A stretch of 64,000 nucleotides of DNA, from NCBI GenBank assembly GCA_963835585.1, contig CAWIGF010000003.1, positions 310,001-374,000 of the forward strand, in the 5' to 3' direction. Numbering within the stretch: the first letter of the stretch is position 1; every line of letters starts with the position of its first letter. This document shows positions 32,866-41,642 of this stretch, piece by piece. This DNA comes from UBA10107 sp963835585 (GTDB lineage: Archaea; Nanobdellota; Nanobdellia; Woesearchaeales; UBA10107). Position numbers and translations under genes: made by a program. The notes under the pieces were generated by a model that worked only from the letters and a program-made list of their open reading frames with translations, was not told where the DNA came from and searched no databases.

Positions 32866-34282
32866 CGAAATAGATATTGAACTTCGCTTCTTTGCCGCAA
32901 TGAACGCATTTGCTTCCTTTCTTTGGAACAGGGTCATTCAGAGGGATTCCTCTTGCGGTCACTCCTTCTGTCTCGTCCTTGATTAGGTCTTCGCATTCTG
33001 AGCTTCCGCAATGAGGCGCCTTCACGAACTTCATGTTTTTATGCGCTTTCATGAACTCATTCCACTTCGAGACTTCAATTGTGCTTGATTCCAAGAACTT
33101 CTTTGATTTTTCATACATGTCTTTCTGCATCTTTTCAAGGACTTTATTCACTTCTTCTTTTATTTTACCTAGGTTTGCGAATATTTTTTCTCCATTGTCT
33201 CTTCTGACCAAAACAGCTTGGTTTTTCTCCAAGTCTTTTGGCCCAATCTCTATCCTTAATGGGATTCCCTTTAATTCCCATTCATTGTACTTCCATCCTG
33301 GCGTCCTGTCTTCCCTGTCGTCTACAAAAGAATTTTCAACAACTGCATTTATTTTTTTTGCAGCATCTGTTACAGCCTTTTTTGTGTCTTCCTTGCATAT
33401 AGGGACAATCACTGCTTTTTTTATTGACATTTTGGGAGGAAGAACAAGTCCCTTGTTGTCGCTGTGCAACGCAATCATCACCCCGAGCATCCTTGTCGTA
33501 ATTGCAAATGTGTTTTGGTATGGGTTCTGTTCCTTTCCGTTTTCATCCAGGAATTTTATGTTGAAAGCCCTTGAGAATGTCTGGCCATCAGAATGGAAGT
33601 CAGGCCCCTGTATACCTTTTCCGGATGGAAGGAATAGTTCAATTGAATATGTGGCGTCCGCTCCTGCGAATTTTTCTTTTTCTGTTTTCTTTCCAATGAC
33701 TCCGTACAATGCCATGTAGTCTCTCAAGAAATCGGAATAAATCTTCAATATGACATCCCTTTCGGCGTCAGCTTCTTTTTTTGATGCGTAAACTGTGTGC
33801 CCTTCGTTCCAGAGAAATTCCCTCGTTCTCAATAATGCGACTGGATTCTTGAATTCCCATCTTACAACATTGTTCCATTGGTTGATTTTCAAAGGCAAAT
33901 CTCTCCAGCTTCGTATCCATCTTGAATACGAATCATACATTATAGTTTCAGAAGTCGGCCTTATTGCGAGCCTCTCGCTCAATTTGGTATCTCCCGCTTC
34001 AGTTACCCATGCCACTTCTGGTGAAAAACCTTTTATGTGCGTCGATTCTTTCTGCAAAAGTTTTTCAGGTATGAACAAAGGGAAATATGCATTTTGGATT
34101 CCTATTTTCTTGAATTCTTTGTCTATTAAGCTTTGGACAACTTCCCATAAAGCATAACACGCAGGTTTCAGAACCATGCATCCTGAAACAGAGCTGTAAT
34201 CAGCCAAATCTGCTTTCTGTATAAGCTCAGTATACCATTCGGAGAAATTGACTTCCTTCTTTGCCGTGAACGTGTCTGCCAT
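32852..34282 (-). CDS. proS: Prolyl-tRNA synthetase, archaeal/eukaryotic type
   Basis: 476 residues, the short ProRS type without the bacterial editing insert. Visible signatures are FSEWYTELIQKADLADYS at the start, motif 1 around KPACYALWEVVQ, motif 2 (IRPTSETIMYDSYSRWI and the following WEFKNPVALLRTREFLW), motif 3 near GVMIALHSDNKGLVLPP, and the C-terminal zinc-binding domain (CGSSECED and KCVHCGKEAKF) ending in Tyr, as is typical. It charges tRNA-Pro. Confidence 0.97.
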   Translation of the reverse strand: MADTFTAKKEVNFSEWYTELIQKADLADYSSVSGCMVLKPACYALWEVVQSLIDKEFKKIGIQNAYFPLFIPEKLLQKESTHIKGFSPEVAWVTEAGDTKLSERLAIRPTSETIMYDSYSRWIRSWRDLPLKINQWNNVVRWEFKNPVALLRTREFLWNEGHTVYASKKEADAERDVILKIYSDFLRDYMALYGVIGKKTEKEKFAGADATYSIELFLPSGKGIQGPDFHSDGQTFSRAFNIKFLDENGKEQNPYQNTFAITTRMLGVMIALHSDNKGLVLPPKMSIKKAVIVPICKEDTKKAVTDAAKKINAVVENSFVDDREDRTPGWKYNEWELKGIPLRIEIGPKDLEKNQAVLVRRDNGEKIFANLGKIKEEVNKVLEKMQKDMYEKSKKFLESSTIEVSKWNEFMKAHKNMKFVKAPHCGSSECEDLIKDETEGVTARGIPLNDPVPKKGSKCVHCGKEAKFNIYFAKAY

Positions 34283-34390
34283 GTGAACCTGATTTGTTGT
34301 TATGTTTATAAATGTTATTTTAAATGAAATTAATAGGTAAAAACTTAAATATAAGCTAGGTTTTACAGGGGCAAATAAGAGGTGTTTGTC

Positions 34391-35863
34391 ATGGAAGAAT
34401 ATAAAGAGAATTTTATTAGGTTTGCACTTGCAAACGGTTTGAAGATTTTTGATAATCCTTCTGATGACAGAGTGTTGAAAAGCAAAAGACTGTCTCCTTG
34501 GTTTCTGAATGTCGGTGATTTTGATGATGGTAATACGTTATCTGCATTAAGCGAGGCTTATGCCGATGAAATAATTGCATCTGGTGTTAATGCCGATCTT
34601 TTGTATGGTATTCCCGAAAAAGGTGTCCCTTTGGTTGGGCCTGTTTTGACGGATTTGTCAAAAAAAGGAAAAAATATGGCATATTTCATAACAAGAAAAA
34701 TGCCAAAAGAACATGGAGAGGCAACAGGCAAATCAGATTTGATAAAGCAAATTGTCGGAAGAGTTCCAAAAGATGAGCAATCCGTAATTCAGTTGGATGA
34801 TGTGTTTACCGCAGGAGATGCGAAATACCTGGCAAGAAAAGATTTACAAGCACTTGGAAATTTCAAGCTTCCTTTGTTGGCAATCGCTTTAGACAGACAG
34901 GAAGTCGGAATAGACGGCCAGAACGCAATAGCTAAATATGAAAAAGAAACAGGAACAAAAGTAGTTTCTGTTGTAAATGCTACAGATGTTCTGAATTATC
35001 TTAAGAAAGGTTACGAAAAGAACAAGGAAATATTGCGTAATAGTGGAAAAGTGTTTATGGATGAACAGCAATTGTCAAGAGCCATAGAAAGATTATCGAC
35101 TTATCTGAGAGTTTATGGAACAGACGAAGCAAGAAAACAGTTTGGAAAACTAGAGCAGAAGATAATAGCACAGGATAAAAGCGTAATTCCTGCATGCGAT
35201 ATATCGAATCTTGATGCTTTCGAGAAACTTGTAAAAGATACAGCAGACATACCTGGTATCGGCGGCTATAAAATAGGATTTGAACTTGGACTTACACACA
35301 GTCTTGGGAAAATAGTTGAGACGGCAAGAAAGTACACAAATAAAACGCTAATCTACGACCATCAAAAGGCAGGAACAGACATTCCTGATACTGGAAGGAA
35401 TTTCGCTGAGGTCATGAAAAAAGCAGGTGTTGATGCTGTAATTTTATTCCCGCAAGCAGGTCCGGAAACAGAACGAGCATGGATTTACCATGCACTAGAC
35501 AACGGATTAAAAGTTATTGTTGGCGGAAGAATGACTCATCCCGCATATGCAGTCAGCGAAGGCGGATTCATCACTGACGAAGGCGCAGAAGAGATGTACA
35601 AGATCGCTGCAAGAGCTGGAGTCCAGGATTTTGTCGTTCCTGGAAACAAAATAGAAGTCATAAAGAAAATCAAGGATATTGTGATGGCCGAAGGAGTGAC
35701 TCCTATATTTTATTCTCCTGGGTTCGCTGCTCAGGGCGGAAAAATACCTGATGCAGTACAAGTTGCAGGAGATAATTACCATGCAATTGTAGGAAGGGCA
35801 ATACTGCAGGCACAAAATTACAAGGAAGCGGCTGAAAAACAAGCAAAAGACCTGAATTTATAA
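34391..35863 (+). CDS. pyrEF: Fused orotate phosphoribosyltransferase - OMP decarboxylase
   Basis: 490 residues. Residues about 1-210 are OPRT, with YGIPEKGVPL and the PRPP loop VIQLDDVFTAGDA. Residues about 245-490 are OMP decarboxylase, with IPACDISNLDAFEKLV and the catalytic block YDHQKAGTDIPDTG, in which Lys and Asp are retained but the spacing differs from the usual DxKxxDI. GRMTHPAYAVSEGG and VGRAILQAQNY bind phosphate. The two reactions turn orotate into UMP. Domain order matches eukaryotic UMP synthase. The ATG at 34391 follows AAGAGGTG. It heads the pyr operon. Confidence 0.94.
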   Translation: MEEYKENFIRFALANGLKIFDNPSDDRVLKSKRLSPWFLNVGDFDDGNTLSALSEAYADEIIASGVNADLLYGIPEKGVPLVGPVLTDLSKKGKNMAYFITRKMPKEHGEATGKSDLIKQIVGRVPKDEQSVIQLDDVFTAGDAKYLARKDLQALGNFKLPLLAIALDRQEVGIDGQNAIAKYEKETGTKVVSVVNATDVLNYLKKGYEKNKEILRNSGKVFMDEQQLSRAIERLSTYLRVYGTDEARKQFGKLEQKIIAQDKSVIPACDISNLDAFEKLVKDTADIPGIGGYKIGFELGLTHSLGKIVETARKYTNKTLIYDHQKAGTDIPDTGRNFAEVMKKAGVDAVILFPQAGPETERAWIYHALDNGLKVIVGGRMTHPAYAVSEGGFITDEGAEEMYKIAARAGVQDFVVPGNKIEVIKKIKDIVMAEGVTPIFYSPGFAAQGGKIPDAVQVAGDNYHAIVGRAILQAQNYKEAAEKQAKDLNL

Positions 35864-35879
35864 TTTTTTGTGAGTCTAT

Positions 35880-36959
35880 ATGATAGCTCCGCATGTTCAC
35901 TTCAGGGATTGGAACGAGTCACACAAGGAAACAATAGCTCATGGTCTTTCTGTTGCGGAAAGGGCAGGATTGTCTGCAGTTTTCGACATGCCCAACACGA
36001 ACCCTGCAATTACAACAAGGGAACTTGTTGAAAAGAGATTAAAGTTGGCTGATGAAGCAAAAAGTCCTGTTTTCTATGGATTGTTTGTAGGATTGACGTC
36101 AGATGAAAATCAAATAAAGGAGGCAATTAAGATACATCATGACTTCTTTCCAAGAGTTGTGGGGTTCAAGCTTTATGCAGGGGAATCAGTCGGAACGCTC
36201 GCAGTAACTGAAGAAGAAGACCAAAAAAGAATATATGAGATTTTAGCAGGAGAAGGATTTAGCGGAGTGGTTGATGTACATTGCGAGAGAAAATCATTGA
36301 TGTATCCAGGCATTTGGGACCCAAAAAAACCAAAAACACATTGCCTTGCCAGACCACCTTGGGCCGAGGCCAAATCTGTTTATGATCAAATACTTTTTGC
36401 AGACGATGCAAAATACAAAGGAAGACTGAATTTTGTGCACCTGTCTGTTCCGAGATCAGTGGAATACGTAATTGACGGAAAAGTAAAACTTGGCCTGAAA
36501 TTGAGCTGCGCAGTAACACCACATCATTTGCTGCTTGATTCAAGCGTTATGGAAAACCAAAATCAAGAAATAAACCCACTTTTGTACAAAGTGAATCCTC
36601 CTCTAAGAGAGAGTTCAGATCGGAAGGATTTAATTGGATACTTGAGACAAGGATGGATAGATTTCATTGAACCTGACCACGCACCTCATACATTGGATGA
36701 AAAATTAGGAATAGAGATTGATAAAAAAGAAAATCCTATGTATATGTCAGGATTCCCAGTAATTCCCTTTTATCCTCATTTCATAAGATATTTGAGAAAA
36801 GAAGGATTTTCTGAAGAAGCGATAAGAAGACTGACGCATGACAATATATGCAAGATTTTTGGCATGGATATACCGAACATCGAAAAAGAACCGGATTTTA
36901 ATCTTCATGAAGAATATTCAGTTGATGTTTTCAAGAATTTGAGAGAACTGTGCAAATAA
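35880..36959 (+). CDS. pyrC: Dihydroorotase
   Basis: 359 residues of the amidohydrolase fold. The metal site begins HVHFRDWNESHKET and includes the carboxylatable Lys region GFKLYAGES, DVHCERKS, FVHLSVPRS and EPDHAPHTLDEK with the catalytic Asp. The substrate-loop region CAVTPHHLLL is also present. It closes carbamoyl-aspartate to dihydroorotate. It lies 16 nt after pyrEF and runs into the start of the PyrD-PyrK gene. pyrB and carAB are not in the window. Confidence 0.95.
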   Translation: MIAPHVHFRDWNESHKETIAHGLSVAERAGLSAVFDMPNTNPAITTRELVEKRLKLADEAKSPVFYGLFVGLTSDENQIKEAIKIHHDFFPRVVGFKLYAGESVGTLAVTEEEDQKRIYEILAGEGFSGVVDVHCERKSLMYPGIWDPKKPKTHCLARPPWAEAKSVYDQILFADDAKYKGRLNFVHLSVPRSVEYVIDGKVKLGLKLSCAVTPHHLLLDSSVMENQNQEINPLLYKVNPPLRESSDRKDLIGYLRQGWIDFIEPDHAPHTLDEKLGIEIDKKENPMYMSGFPVIPFYPHFIRYLRKEGFSEEAIRRLTHDNICKIFGMDIPNIEKEPDFNLHEEYSVDVFKNLRELCK

Positions 36960-36964
36960 AAAAG

Positions 36965-38563
36965 ATGAAGATAGGAAACAAGGAAGTGATGCCGTTCACA
37001 ATACCTTCTGGGATAATAACGACGGACATGCGTTCACTGGAGTTGATTGCGAATGATATTCCTGAAATAGGAATTTTAACCACTAAAAGCATAGGTCCGG
37101 AAGAAAAAGCAGGAAATAGGGAACCCATATTTGTGCAATATATGCTGCAAAAGTACATGAATGCTGTCGGATTGACAAATGAAGGGGCAATAATATCTGC
37201 AGAAAAATTAAGTAAGGCATATATCCCAAATAATAAAGCAGTTCTTGCCTCTACCTTTGGAAAAAACGCAGAAGAGTACGTGAAAGTCGTAAGAAAATTA
37301 GATCCTTTTGTGGATGGATTTGAATTGAATCTTTCCTGCCCTCATGAAAAAGGAACAGGCATGCAACTTGGCCAGGACCCTGAAATGGTTTTCAAAATAA
37401 CTTCTGCTGTTGTGAAAGCGACAAAAAGGCCAGTTTTTGCAAAGCTCACTCCAAATACAGACAGGATTGCTGACATTGCGGAGGCAGCGATGCGCGCAGG
37501 AGCACATGGAATTTCGGCGATAAACACAGTTGGCCCTGCAAAACATAAAGTTAACGATAATGATGTTCTATCAAACAAGGTAGGTGGTATGTCAGGAAGA
37601 GGCATAACTCATATTGGAATCAAATGCGTCAAAGACATCACAGACAGGCTAGGACCTATTCCGATAATCGGCATGGGAGGGATTTTCACTGCAAATGATG
37701 TGATTGCGTATTCAAATGCAGGGGCTTCATGTTTTGGGATAGGAAGCGCTCTGGCGGGAATGAATCACACTGAGTTAAAAAAATACTTCTCTACTCTGGT
37801 TTCTGATTTGGAGAACGGAACGAACAATGCAGCTAGTTTGCTGAAAACAGTTGATATGGAATATGAAAGATTCAAGATCAAAGATACTCTTTCCTATGCG
37901 GATGATTTTTACATGCTGAAAATGGACAAGCCGATTGATGCAAGAGCAGGTCAGTTTGTGTTCGCATGGCTTCCTGGAAAGGGCGAAAAGCCTTTTTCAG
38001 TAGCGGACAATAATCCATTGACACTTTCTATCTTGAAACGAGGATGTTTTACGAATGAGCTTTCAAAATTAAACAAAGGCGATGAGATTTACATCAGAGG
38101 ACCGTACGGGCAGTCTCCTCATATAGAGAATGATAAAAAACTGGTTCTTGTTGGAGGAGGTTGCGGGGTTGCCGGAATAACATTGTTTGCCAGCGAATAC
38201 GGGAAGAATAAGCCGCAGATATTTATCGCCGCGAAAGACCGCAGTCATCTTTTCTTTACATCTCAATTATGTCTTGGAGGTAACTTACATGTCGCGACAG
38301 AGGATGGATCCTACGAACACAAAGGGCGGATCACAGACATTCTCAAGAATAACCTGCACGAAGGAGATATTTTCATCAACTGCGGCTCTGAAGATATGAT
38401 ACAAGCAGTATACCCAATTGAAAAAAAATTCGCAAAACCAGAGAATATTTGGTATTCAGTCGACAGGATGACGAAATGTGGTGTCGGTATCTGCGGAAGC
38501 TGCGCGGATAAAAAAGGATTAAGAACCTGTATTGAAGGACCTTTCATGAACAATTATCTGTGA
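36965..38563 (+). CDS. pyrDK: Fused dihydroorotate dehydrogenase (PyrD) and electron-transfer subunit (PyrK)
   Basis: About 532 residues. Residues 1-290 are class 1 PyrD: MPFTIPSGIITTDMRSLEL, MNAVGLTNEG, the FMN and substrate segment ELNLSCPHEKG, and IIGMGGIFTANDVI. Residues about 300-532 are PyrK: FVFAWLPGKGEKPFSVA (FAD), VLVGGGCGVAGITLF (NAD side) and a [2Fe-2S] motif CGVGICGSC with a later Cys (RTCIEGPF). In class 1B enzymes these are two subunits; here they are one chain. The ATG at 36965 lies 5 nt after pyrC; a GTG at 36950 inside pyrC is an alternative start. Confidence 0.93.
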   Translation: MKIGNKEVMPFTIPSGIITTDMRSLELIANDIPEIGILTTKSIGPEEKAGNREPIFVQYMLQKYMNAVGLTNEGAIISAEKLSKAYIPNNKAVLASTFGKNAEEYVKVVRKLDPFVDGFELNLSCPHEKGTGMQLGQDPEMVFKITSAVVKATKRPVFAKLTPNTDRIADIAEAAMRAGAHGISAINTVGPAKHKVNDNDVLSNKVGGMSGRGITHIGIKCVKDITDRLGPIPIIGMGGIFTANDVIAYSNAGASCFGIGSALAGMNHTELKKYFSTLVSDLENGTNNAASLLKTVDMEYERFKIKDTLSYADDFYMLKMDKPIDARAGQFVFAWLPGKGEKPFSVADNNPLTLSILKRGCFTNELSKLNKGDEIYIRGPYGQSPHIENDKKLVLVGGGCGVAGITLFASEYGKNKPQIFIAAKDRSHLFFTSQLCLGGNLHVATEDGSYEHKGRITDILKNNLHEGDIFINCGSEDMIQAVYPIEKKFAKPENIWYSVDRMTKCGVGICGSCADKKGLRTCIEGPFMNNYL

Positions 38564-38982
38564 TAGCTTCTGTTGTTATTTATCATGAATGATCTGTACA
38601 ATTGCTCTATGAAAAATAGCCGTGCCATCTCGTGAGTGAATGTCATCTTTGACAACGCTATCCTTGGATATTTTCTTTTTAGTTCGTCGTCCAGCCCTTC
38701 CGGACCGCCAATGACGAACAAAATATCTTTTGAATCCATCATTTCCTTTTTCAAGAATTCAGCGAATTCGACAGAAGAGTGTTCTTTTCCTGTCTCATCC
38801 AATAAAAACACTTTCTCGCTCTTTATCTTTGAGATAATTTCATCTGCTTCTTTTTTCTTGTCAGAATCTTTTAATTCGATTATTTCAAAGCGAATGAATG
38901 GATTGAGCCTTTTTTGGAATTCAGAAATGCCTTCCTTGATCCATTGCTCTTTTATTTTTCCAATGCATACTAGCTTAAGCAA
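38554..38982 (-). CDS. rlmH: 23S rRNA pseudouridine-1915 methyltransferase RlmH
   Basis: About 142 residues of the SPOUT-type RlmH family. The C-terminal knot is clear: FVIGGPEGLDDELK, then SKMTFTHEMARLFFIEQLYR and ending NRSYHR. It methylates m3-pseudouridine in the ribosomal decoding-site helix (H69) in bacteria; archaeal copies exist. The protein should begin LLKLVCIGKIK, so I use a TTG start at 38982 with GAGAGG about 6 nt upstream, inside the end of the GTPase gene (8 nt overlap). An ATG further upstream would add an unrelated N-terminal extension. Its 3' end overlaps pyrDK's. Confidence 0.92.
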   Translation of the reverse strand: MLKLVCIGKIKEQWIKEGISEFQKRLNPFIRFEIIELKDSDKKKEADEIISKIKSEKVFLLDETGKEHSSVEFAEFLKKEMMDSKDILFVIGGPEGLDDELKRKYPRIALSKMTFTHEMARLFFIEQLYRSFMINNNRSYHR

Positions 38983-39712
38983 TTTTTCCTCTCTGCCAGT
39001 CCATAAGGATTGTCCTTGAAGCACTATCAACATCAGGAACCCCACCTTTTCTGAACCTGTTCATTTTTCTTGCGATATTATCGAGCGTAACTTCAGGATC
39101 ATCGTTCACTTCAACACCATAATGTTTTTCTACTCGCCCGTGCAGCAGCTTGATAAGATGCACAGCAATTAAATCCGGTTCCTTGATAGCCTGGGGATTT
39201 TTGGAACCGATCAATGTGTGCCTAATTACATCGTTATCTTCAATTGGAATTACCCCTGGAGTATCCAGCAGCATAATCCTGTCTGAAACTTTTACCTTCT
39301 GGACGCCTTTCGTGAATCCGGATGTTGGCGATGTCCTTGCTTTTTTTGATCCTGCGATGCCGTTTATTACTGAACTCTTTCCAGTATTAGGATAACCCAC
39401 TACGCCGACAAGAACAGTTTCTTTTCTTCCCACTTCCAATATCTTTCTTTTTAATATGGATGTTCCAAGCCGTTTCTTAGATGAGACAAACACAGGATTT
39501 GTCAATTCTTTCAACTTATCTTTTATTGAGTTAATATCAACAAGGTCAATTTTATTCACTACATGGATCAGTTTCTTATGCCGTTCTTCTATGATTTTTT
39601 CAATTTCTTTGTTTCTTGTCTCGTCAATCAGGCGCGCGTCAAGGACTTCAAGAACTACATCGGACTCTCCGATAACTCTTTCTACGATGCTCCAAAAATG
39701 AGGCTTTGCCAT
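38975..39712 (-). CDS. Circularly permuted GTPase (YlqF/Nog2-like)
   Basis: About 245 residues. The order of GTPase motifs is permuted: G4 (NKIDLVD) and G5 (VFVSSKKR) come first, then G1 (VGYPNTGKSSVINGI), G2 region (SGFTKG) and G3 (LLDTPGV). This is the hallmark of the YlqF/RbgA/Nog2 family of ribosome-assembly GTPases. The C-terminal helical domain binds RNA in relatives. The start is set at MAKPHFW; an ATG two codons earlier is also possible. It precedes and overlaps rlmH, fitting a ribosome-related operon. Confidence 0.93.
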   Translation of the reverse strand: MAKPHFWSIVERVIGESDVVLEVLDARLIDETRNKEIEKIIEERHKKLIHVVNKIDLVDINSIKDKLKELTNPVFVSSKKRLGTSILKRKILEVGRKETVLVGVVGYPNTGKSSVINGIAGSKKARTSPTSGFTKGVQKVKVSDRIMLLDTPGVIPIEDNDVIRHTLIGSKNPQAIKEPDLIAVHLIKLLHGRVEKHYGVEVNDDPEVTLDNIARKMNRFRKGGVPDVDSASRTILMDWQRGKIA

Positions 39713-39756
39713 ATGCATTTATGGCTTGCTCAAATATAAAAGCTTTTACATAGAAA

Positions 39757-40329
39757 CTATTGCTTCTTTGCGTGCTTTTTCAAAAGCTCTGCTATCTTGT
39801 CGAGTTTCGCTTGATCTGGTTTCTCTATTTTCTTGCCTTCCTCGAAGAATGCATGATTTGTGTAAAGCAGAGGCATCTTGTCCGAAAGTGGATATAACTC
39901 AACTATCTCCCCTATGAACGTTATATGGCTTCCAGTTTTTATGATCTCCTTGACTTTGCATTCTGCCTGGAACGCTGCTCCATCAACCATATATGTATTG
40001 ATTTTCTTTGCTTTTGAGAATTTATAGCCGAGTTCTTTTAATAACGCAATCTTGTCAACAGTTTTGCCTGAGTTTCCTGCAACACTTGCCAAAACATTCT
40101 GGTCGACTGCGGCTAGATTCACGCCGAATTCTTTTGTCGCCTCGATATTTTCAGTGCTTGCCTTTCCTGGACCAAGGACAACAGCAATCATGCCTGGACT
40201 ATACGAGACATGATGAGTCCACTCAGCTGACGTCACGTTCTGCCCATTCGGCCCGTTAGTTGTTATCAAACCTACATTTGTAACAAATTTCCACTTGCGT
40301 TCATCCCCCCATTGTAAATCAATTGCCAT
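39757..40329 (-). CDS. Flavin reductase/flavoredoxin-like protein
   Basis: 190 residues of the split-barrel FMN-binding flavin reductase-like family: GLITTNGPNGQNVTSAEWTH followed by VSYSPGMIAVVLGPGK is the usual FMN region, and a C-terminal helical tail follows. It probably binds FMN and transfers electrons; the partner is unknown. The ATG at 40329 follows an exceptionally good AAGGAGGTG ribosome binding site, so the longer in-frame start 12 codons upstream is rejected. Confidence 0.9.
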   Translation of the reverse strand: MAIDLQWGDERKWKFVTNVGLITTNGPNGQNVTSAEWTHHVSYSPGMIAVVLGPGKASTENIEATKEFGVNLAAVDQNVLASVAGNSGKTVDKIALLKELGYKFSKAKKINTYMVDGAAFQAECKVKEIIKTGSHITFIGEIVELYPLSDKMPLLYTNHAFFEEGKKIEKPDQAKLDKIAELLKKHAKKQ

Positions 40330-40371
40330 AATAACACCTCCTTGTGTCCGATATGAATAACTCAATTAAAG

Positions 40372-40470
40372 CGAGCGTGCGCGGATTTGAACCGCGGTCT
40401 CAGGGTATCTTCAACAAAAATTGAGTTATTTCCGAAGCCCTGAATTCTGTCCAAGCTAAACTACGCGCCC
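40372..40470 (-). tRNA. tRNA-Arg (TCG) with a 25-nt intron
   Basis: On the minus strand the gene begins GGGCGCGTAGTTTAGC and ends with T arm CGCGG-TTCAAAT-CCGCG followed by CACGCTCG; CCA is not encoded. The anticodon stem is CAGGG/CCCTG. Between them are 32 nt, which leave the 7-nt loop CTTCGGA once a 25-nt intron is removed. The anticodon is then TCG, reading CGA (Arg). The acceptor has one C-A mismatch. The splice region forms a standard bulge-helix-bulge: central CTTC/GAAG, bulges GGA and ATA. Confidence 0.88.
40407..40431 (-). other. tRNA intron between positions 37 and 38
   Basis: 25-nt archaeal intron at the canonical 37/38 site. Cuts after GG in the first 3-nt bulge and after AT in the second give the intact anticodon loop. 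An inner helix AATAA/TTGTT completes the bulge-helix-bulge recognised by the tRNA splicing endonuclease. Confidence 0.85.
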
Positions 40471-40546
40471 TTGTTTAAAGTTGAATTTATGTCATTATTT
40501 AAAACCTTTTGTTAGATCATTAAGAAATAAATAAGAAAAAAGACGT

Positions 40547-40879
40547 CTAGTCGACGTCATAATAAACTAGTCCTTGAGCATTAACTTTTTTCTCAATTTG
40601 TGCTGTCCTGTTGAATCTAAACTCAAGCGAATTCAGTCTTTGATAAGCCGCAACATAGGAGCTCCATGCCAGTTCCGCTGGTGACTCTCCAATATTCACT
40701 GATTGAGATAGTATTCTCGGTTTCGATGAGTAATCTGCGACATTGATTGTATTTGCAGAACTCACCACCATACTTGCGCTTGGCATCGGTCCAACTTTCA
40801 CAGTTACCGCGTCAGCATACACTAGGCAACCTAGTATAATAAGCAGTATCGCCGCTGATGCAACAATTGTTTTTTTCAT
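40547..40879 (-). CDS. Small secreted protein, unknown
   Basis: 110 residues with a clear signal peptide (MKKTIVASAAILLIILGCLV, then YADA as probable cleavage region). A cysteine within the hydrophobic core could alternatively be a lipid-attachment site, but the following residues do not favour it. The mature part is about 85 residues, rich in Ser and Val, with no recognised domain. AAAGAGGAAAA precedes the ATG. The minus-strand TATA box ATATTTAAAC (about 40940-40950) gives a leader of about 40 nt. It is divergent from the broken receiver-like gene at 41027. Confidence 0.6.
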   Translation of the reverse strand: MKKTIVASAAILLIILGCLVYADAVTVKVGPMPSASMVVSSANTINVADYSSKPRILSQSVNIGESPAELAWSSYVAAYQRLNSLEFRFNRTAQIEKKVNAQGLVYYDVD

Positions 40880-40975
40880 TTTATTTTCCTCTTTTTGAGC
40901 ACCTTAGTATTAGGGCCTCAGTACTTTTCTCCTTTATTCTGTTTAAATATTTTCTTATGGATGAATACTTATTAT

Positions 40976-40985
40976 CTAGTAGTGA
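40976..40985 (+). promoter_or_regulatory. Shared upstream box (half-site)
   Basis: CTAGTAGTGA lies 14 nt upstream of TTTATATA (40997-41004), the TATA box of the gene at 41027. It is also in the divergent promoter region of the secreted-protein gene. Confidence 0.45.
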
Positions 40986-41026
40986 TTCGAGAAAAGTTTA
41001 TATAAATGAATATAATCCGCGGTAAA

Positions 41027-41346
41027 ATGAATAATCAATACAATATACTTTACTATGATGATGATATGGAGCGGGAACACATATATCGAGCCATGATCGC
41101 CTGTGTTCGAGATAACGTCATGTTGATTGTGTCAATTCCGTTGATGAGCTTCTGCGAAAGGATATTCAAAAATACCAATCGATATGCATAAGGACTTCCG
41201 ATAAGGATGCGTTACATACAGTAAAAACTGCTCTTAAAGATAATCGTTATACAGGAAAAATCCAGAACATGGACGAACCAGTTGACGGCAAAGGGGAAGA
41301 TGAACTTAGCAACATCATAACTTATTTACAGACATTTATGCCATAG
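41027..41346 (+). pseudogene. Frameshifted receiver-domain-like gene
   Basis: The ATG at 41027 is 26 nt downstream of a TATA box. The first frame reads NNQYNILYYDDDMEREHIYR, like the start of a response-regulator receiver (acidic cluster), and stops at 41191. The -1 frame is open from 41116 to 41346 and continues plausibly: SVDELLRKDIQKY, then ICIRTSDKDALHTVKTALKD and YTGKIQNMDEPVDG, which resembles the end of a receiver domain with a Lys/Glu-Pro position. Joining the two gives about 106 residues. No slippery heptamer is evident, so a mutation or sequencing error is likelier than programmed shifting. The 3' end overlaps the alba gene. Confidence 0.55.
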
Positions 41347-41638
41347 GTTTTCTTTTAATGTTTATTTCAATCGTAGAAACTCTTACTTTCCTGCCTTCTT
41401 TATTTACTAACTCTTCAGATCCTATCTTTACACCATTAAGCTCTGCCTGGTCTTTCAGGAACCTGTTAAGGATAACTTGCGAGGCATCGATTGCCCTGTT
41501 CATGAATTTTCCTCGCGCCTTCAGTATTATCTCGGAAGAGTTTCGCGACGTGAAGTGCATGACCGCCGCAGTAACATAGTTCATCAACGGCTTGTCTCCT
41601 ACAAAGAAGGAATCGTTCGTCTTTATTGTATCATTCAT
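41336..41638 (-). CDS. albA: DNA/RNA-binding chromatin protein Alba
   Basis: 100 residues with the Alba fold signatures: FFVGDKPLMNYVTAAVMHF, then ILKARGKFMNRAIDASQVIL with the basic patch, and a final strand VSTIEINIKRKPMA. It coats DNA and RNA as dimers in most archaea. The N-terminal 10 residues extend beyond the minimal domain. It lies 4 nt downstream of rps17e, presumably in the same transcript. Confidence 0.95.
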   Translation of the reverse strand: MNDTIKTNDSFFVGDKPLMNYVTAAVMHFTSRNSSEIILKARGKFMNRAIDASQVILNRFLKDQAELNGVKIGSEELVNKEGRKVRVSTIEINIKRKPMA

Positions 41639-41642
41639 GAGC

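Noticed and set aside
36965..38563. Possible assembly artefact joining pyrD and pyrK
   Set aside because: The frame is continuous with normal domain spacing and no stop near the joint, so I treat it as a true fusion.
40893..40935. Possible fourth hairpin-element copy upstream of the secreted-protein gene
   Set aside because: AGTACT and GGCC occur, but the stem arms and spacing do not match the other copies.
41116..41191. Programmed -1 frameshift in the receiver-like gene
   Set aside because: No slippery heptamer or downstream structure is evident in the overlap, so mutation or error is simpler.
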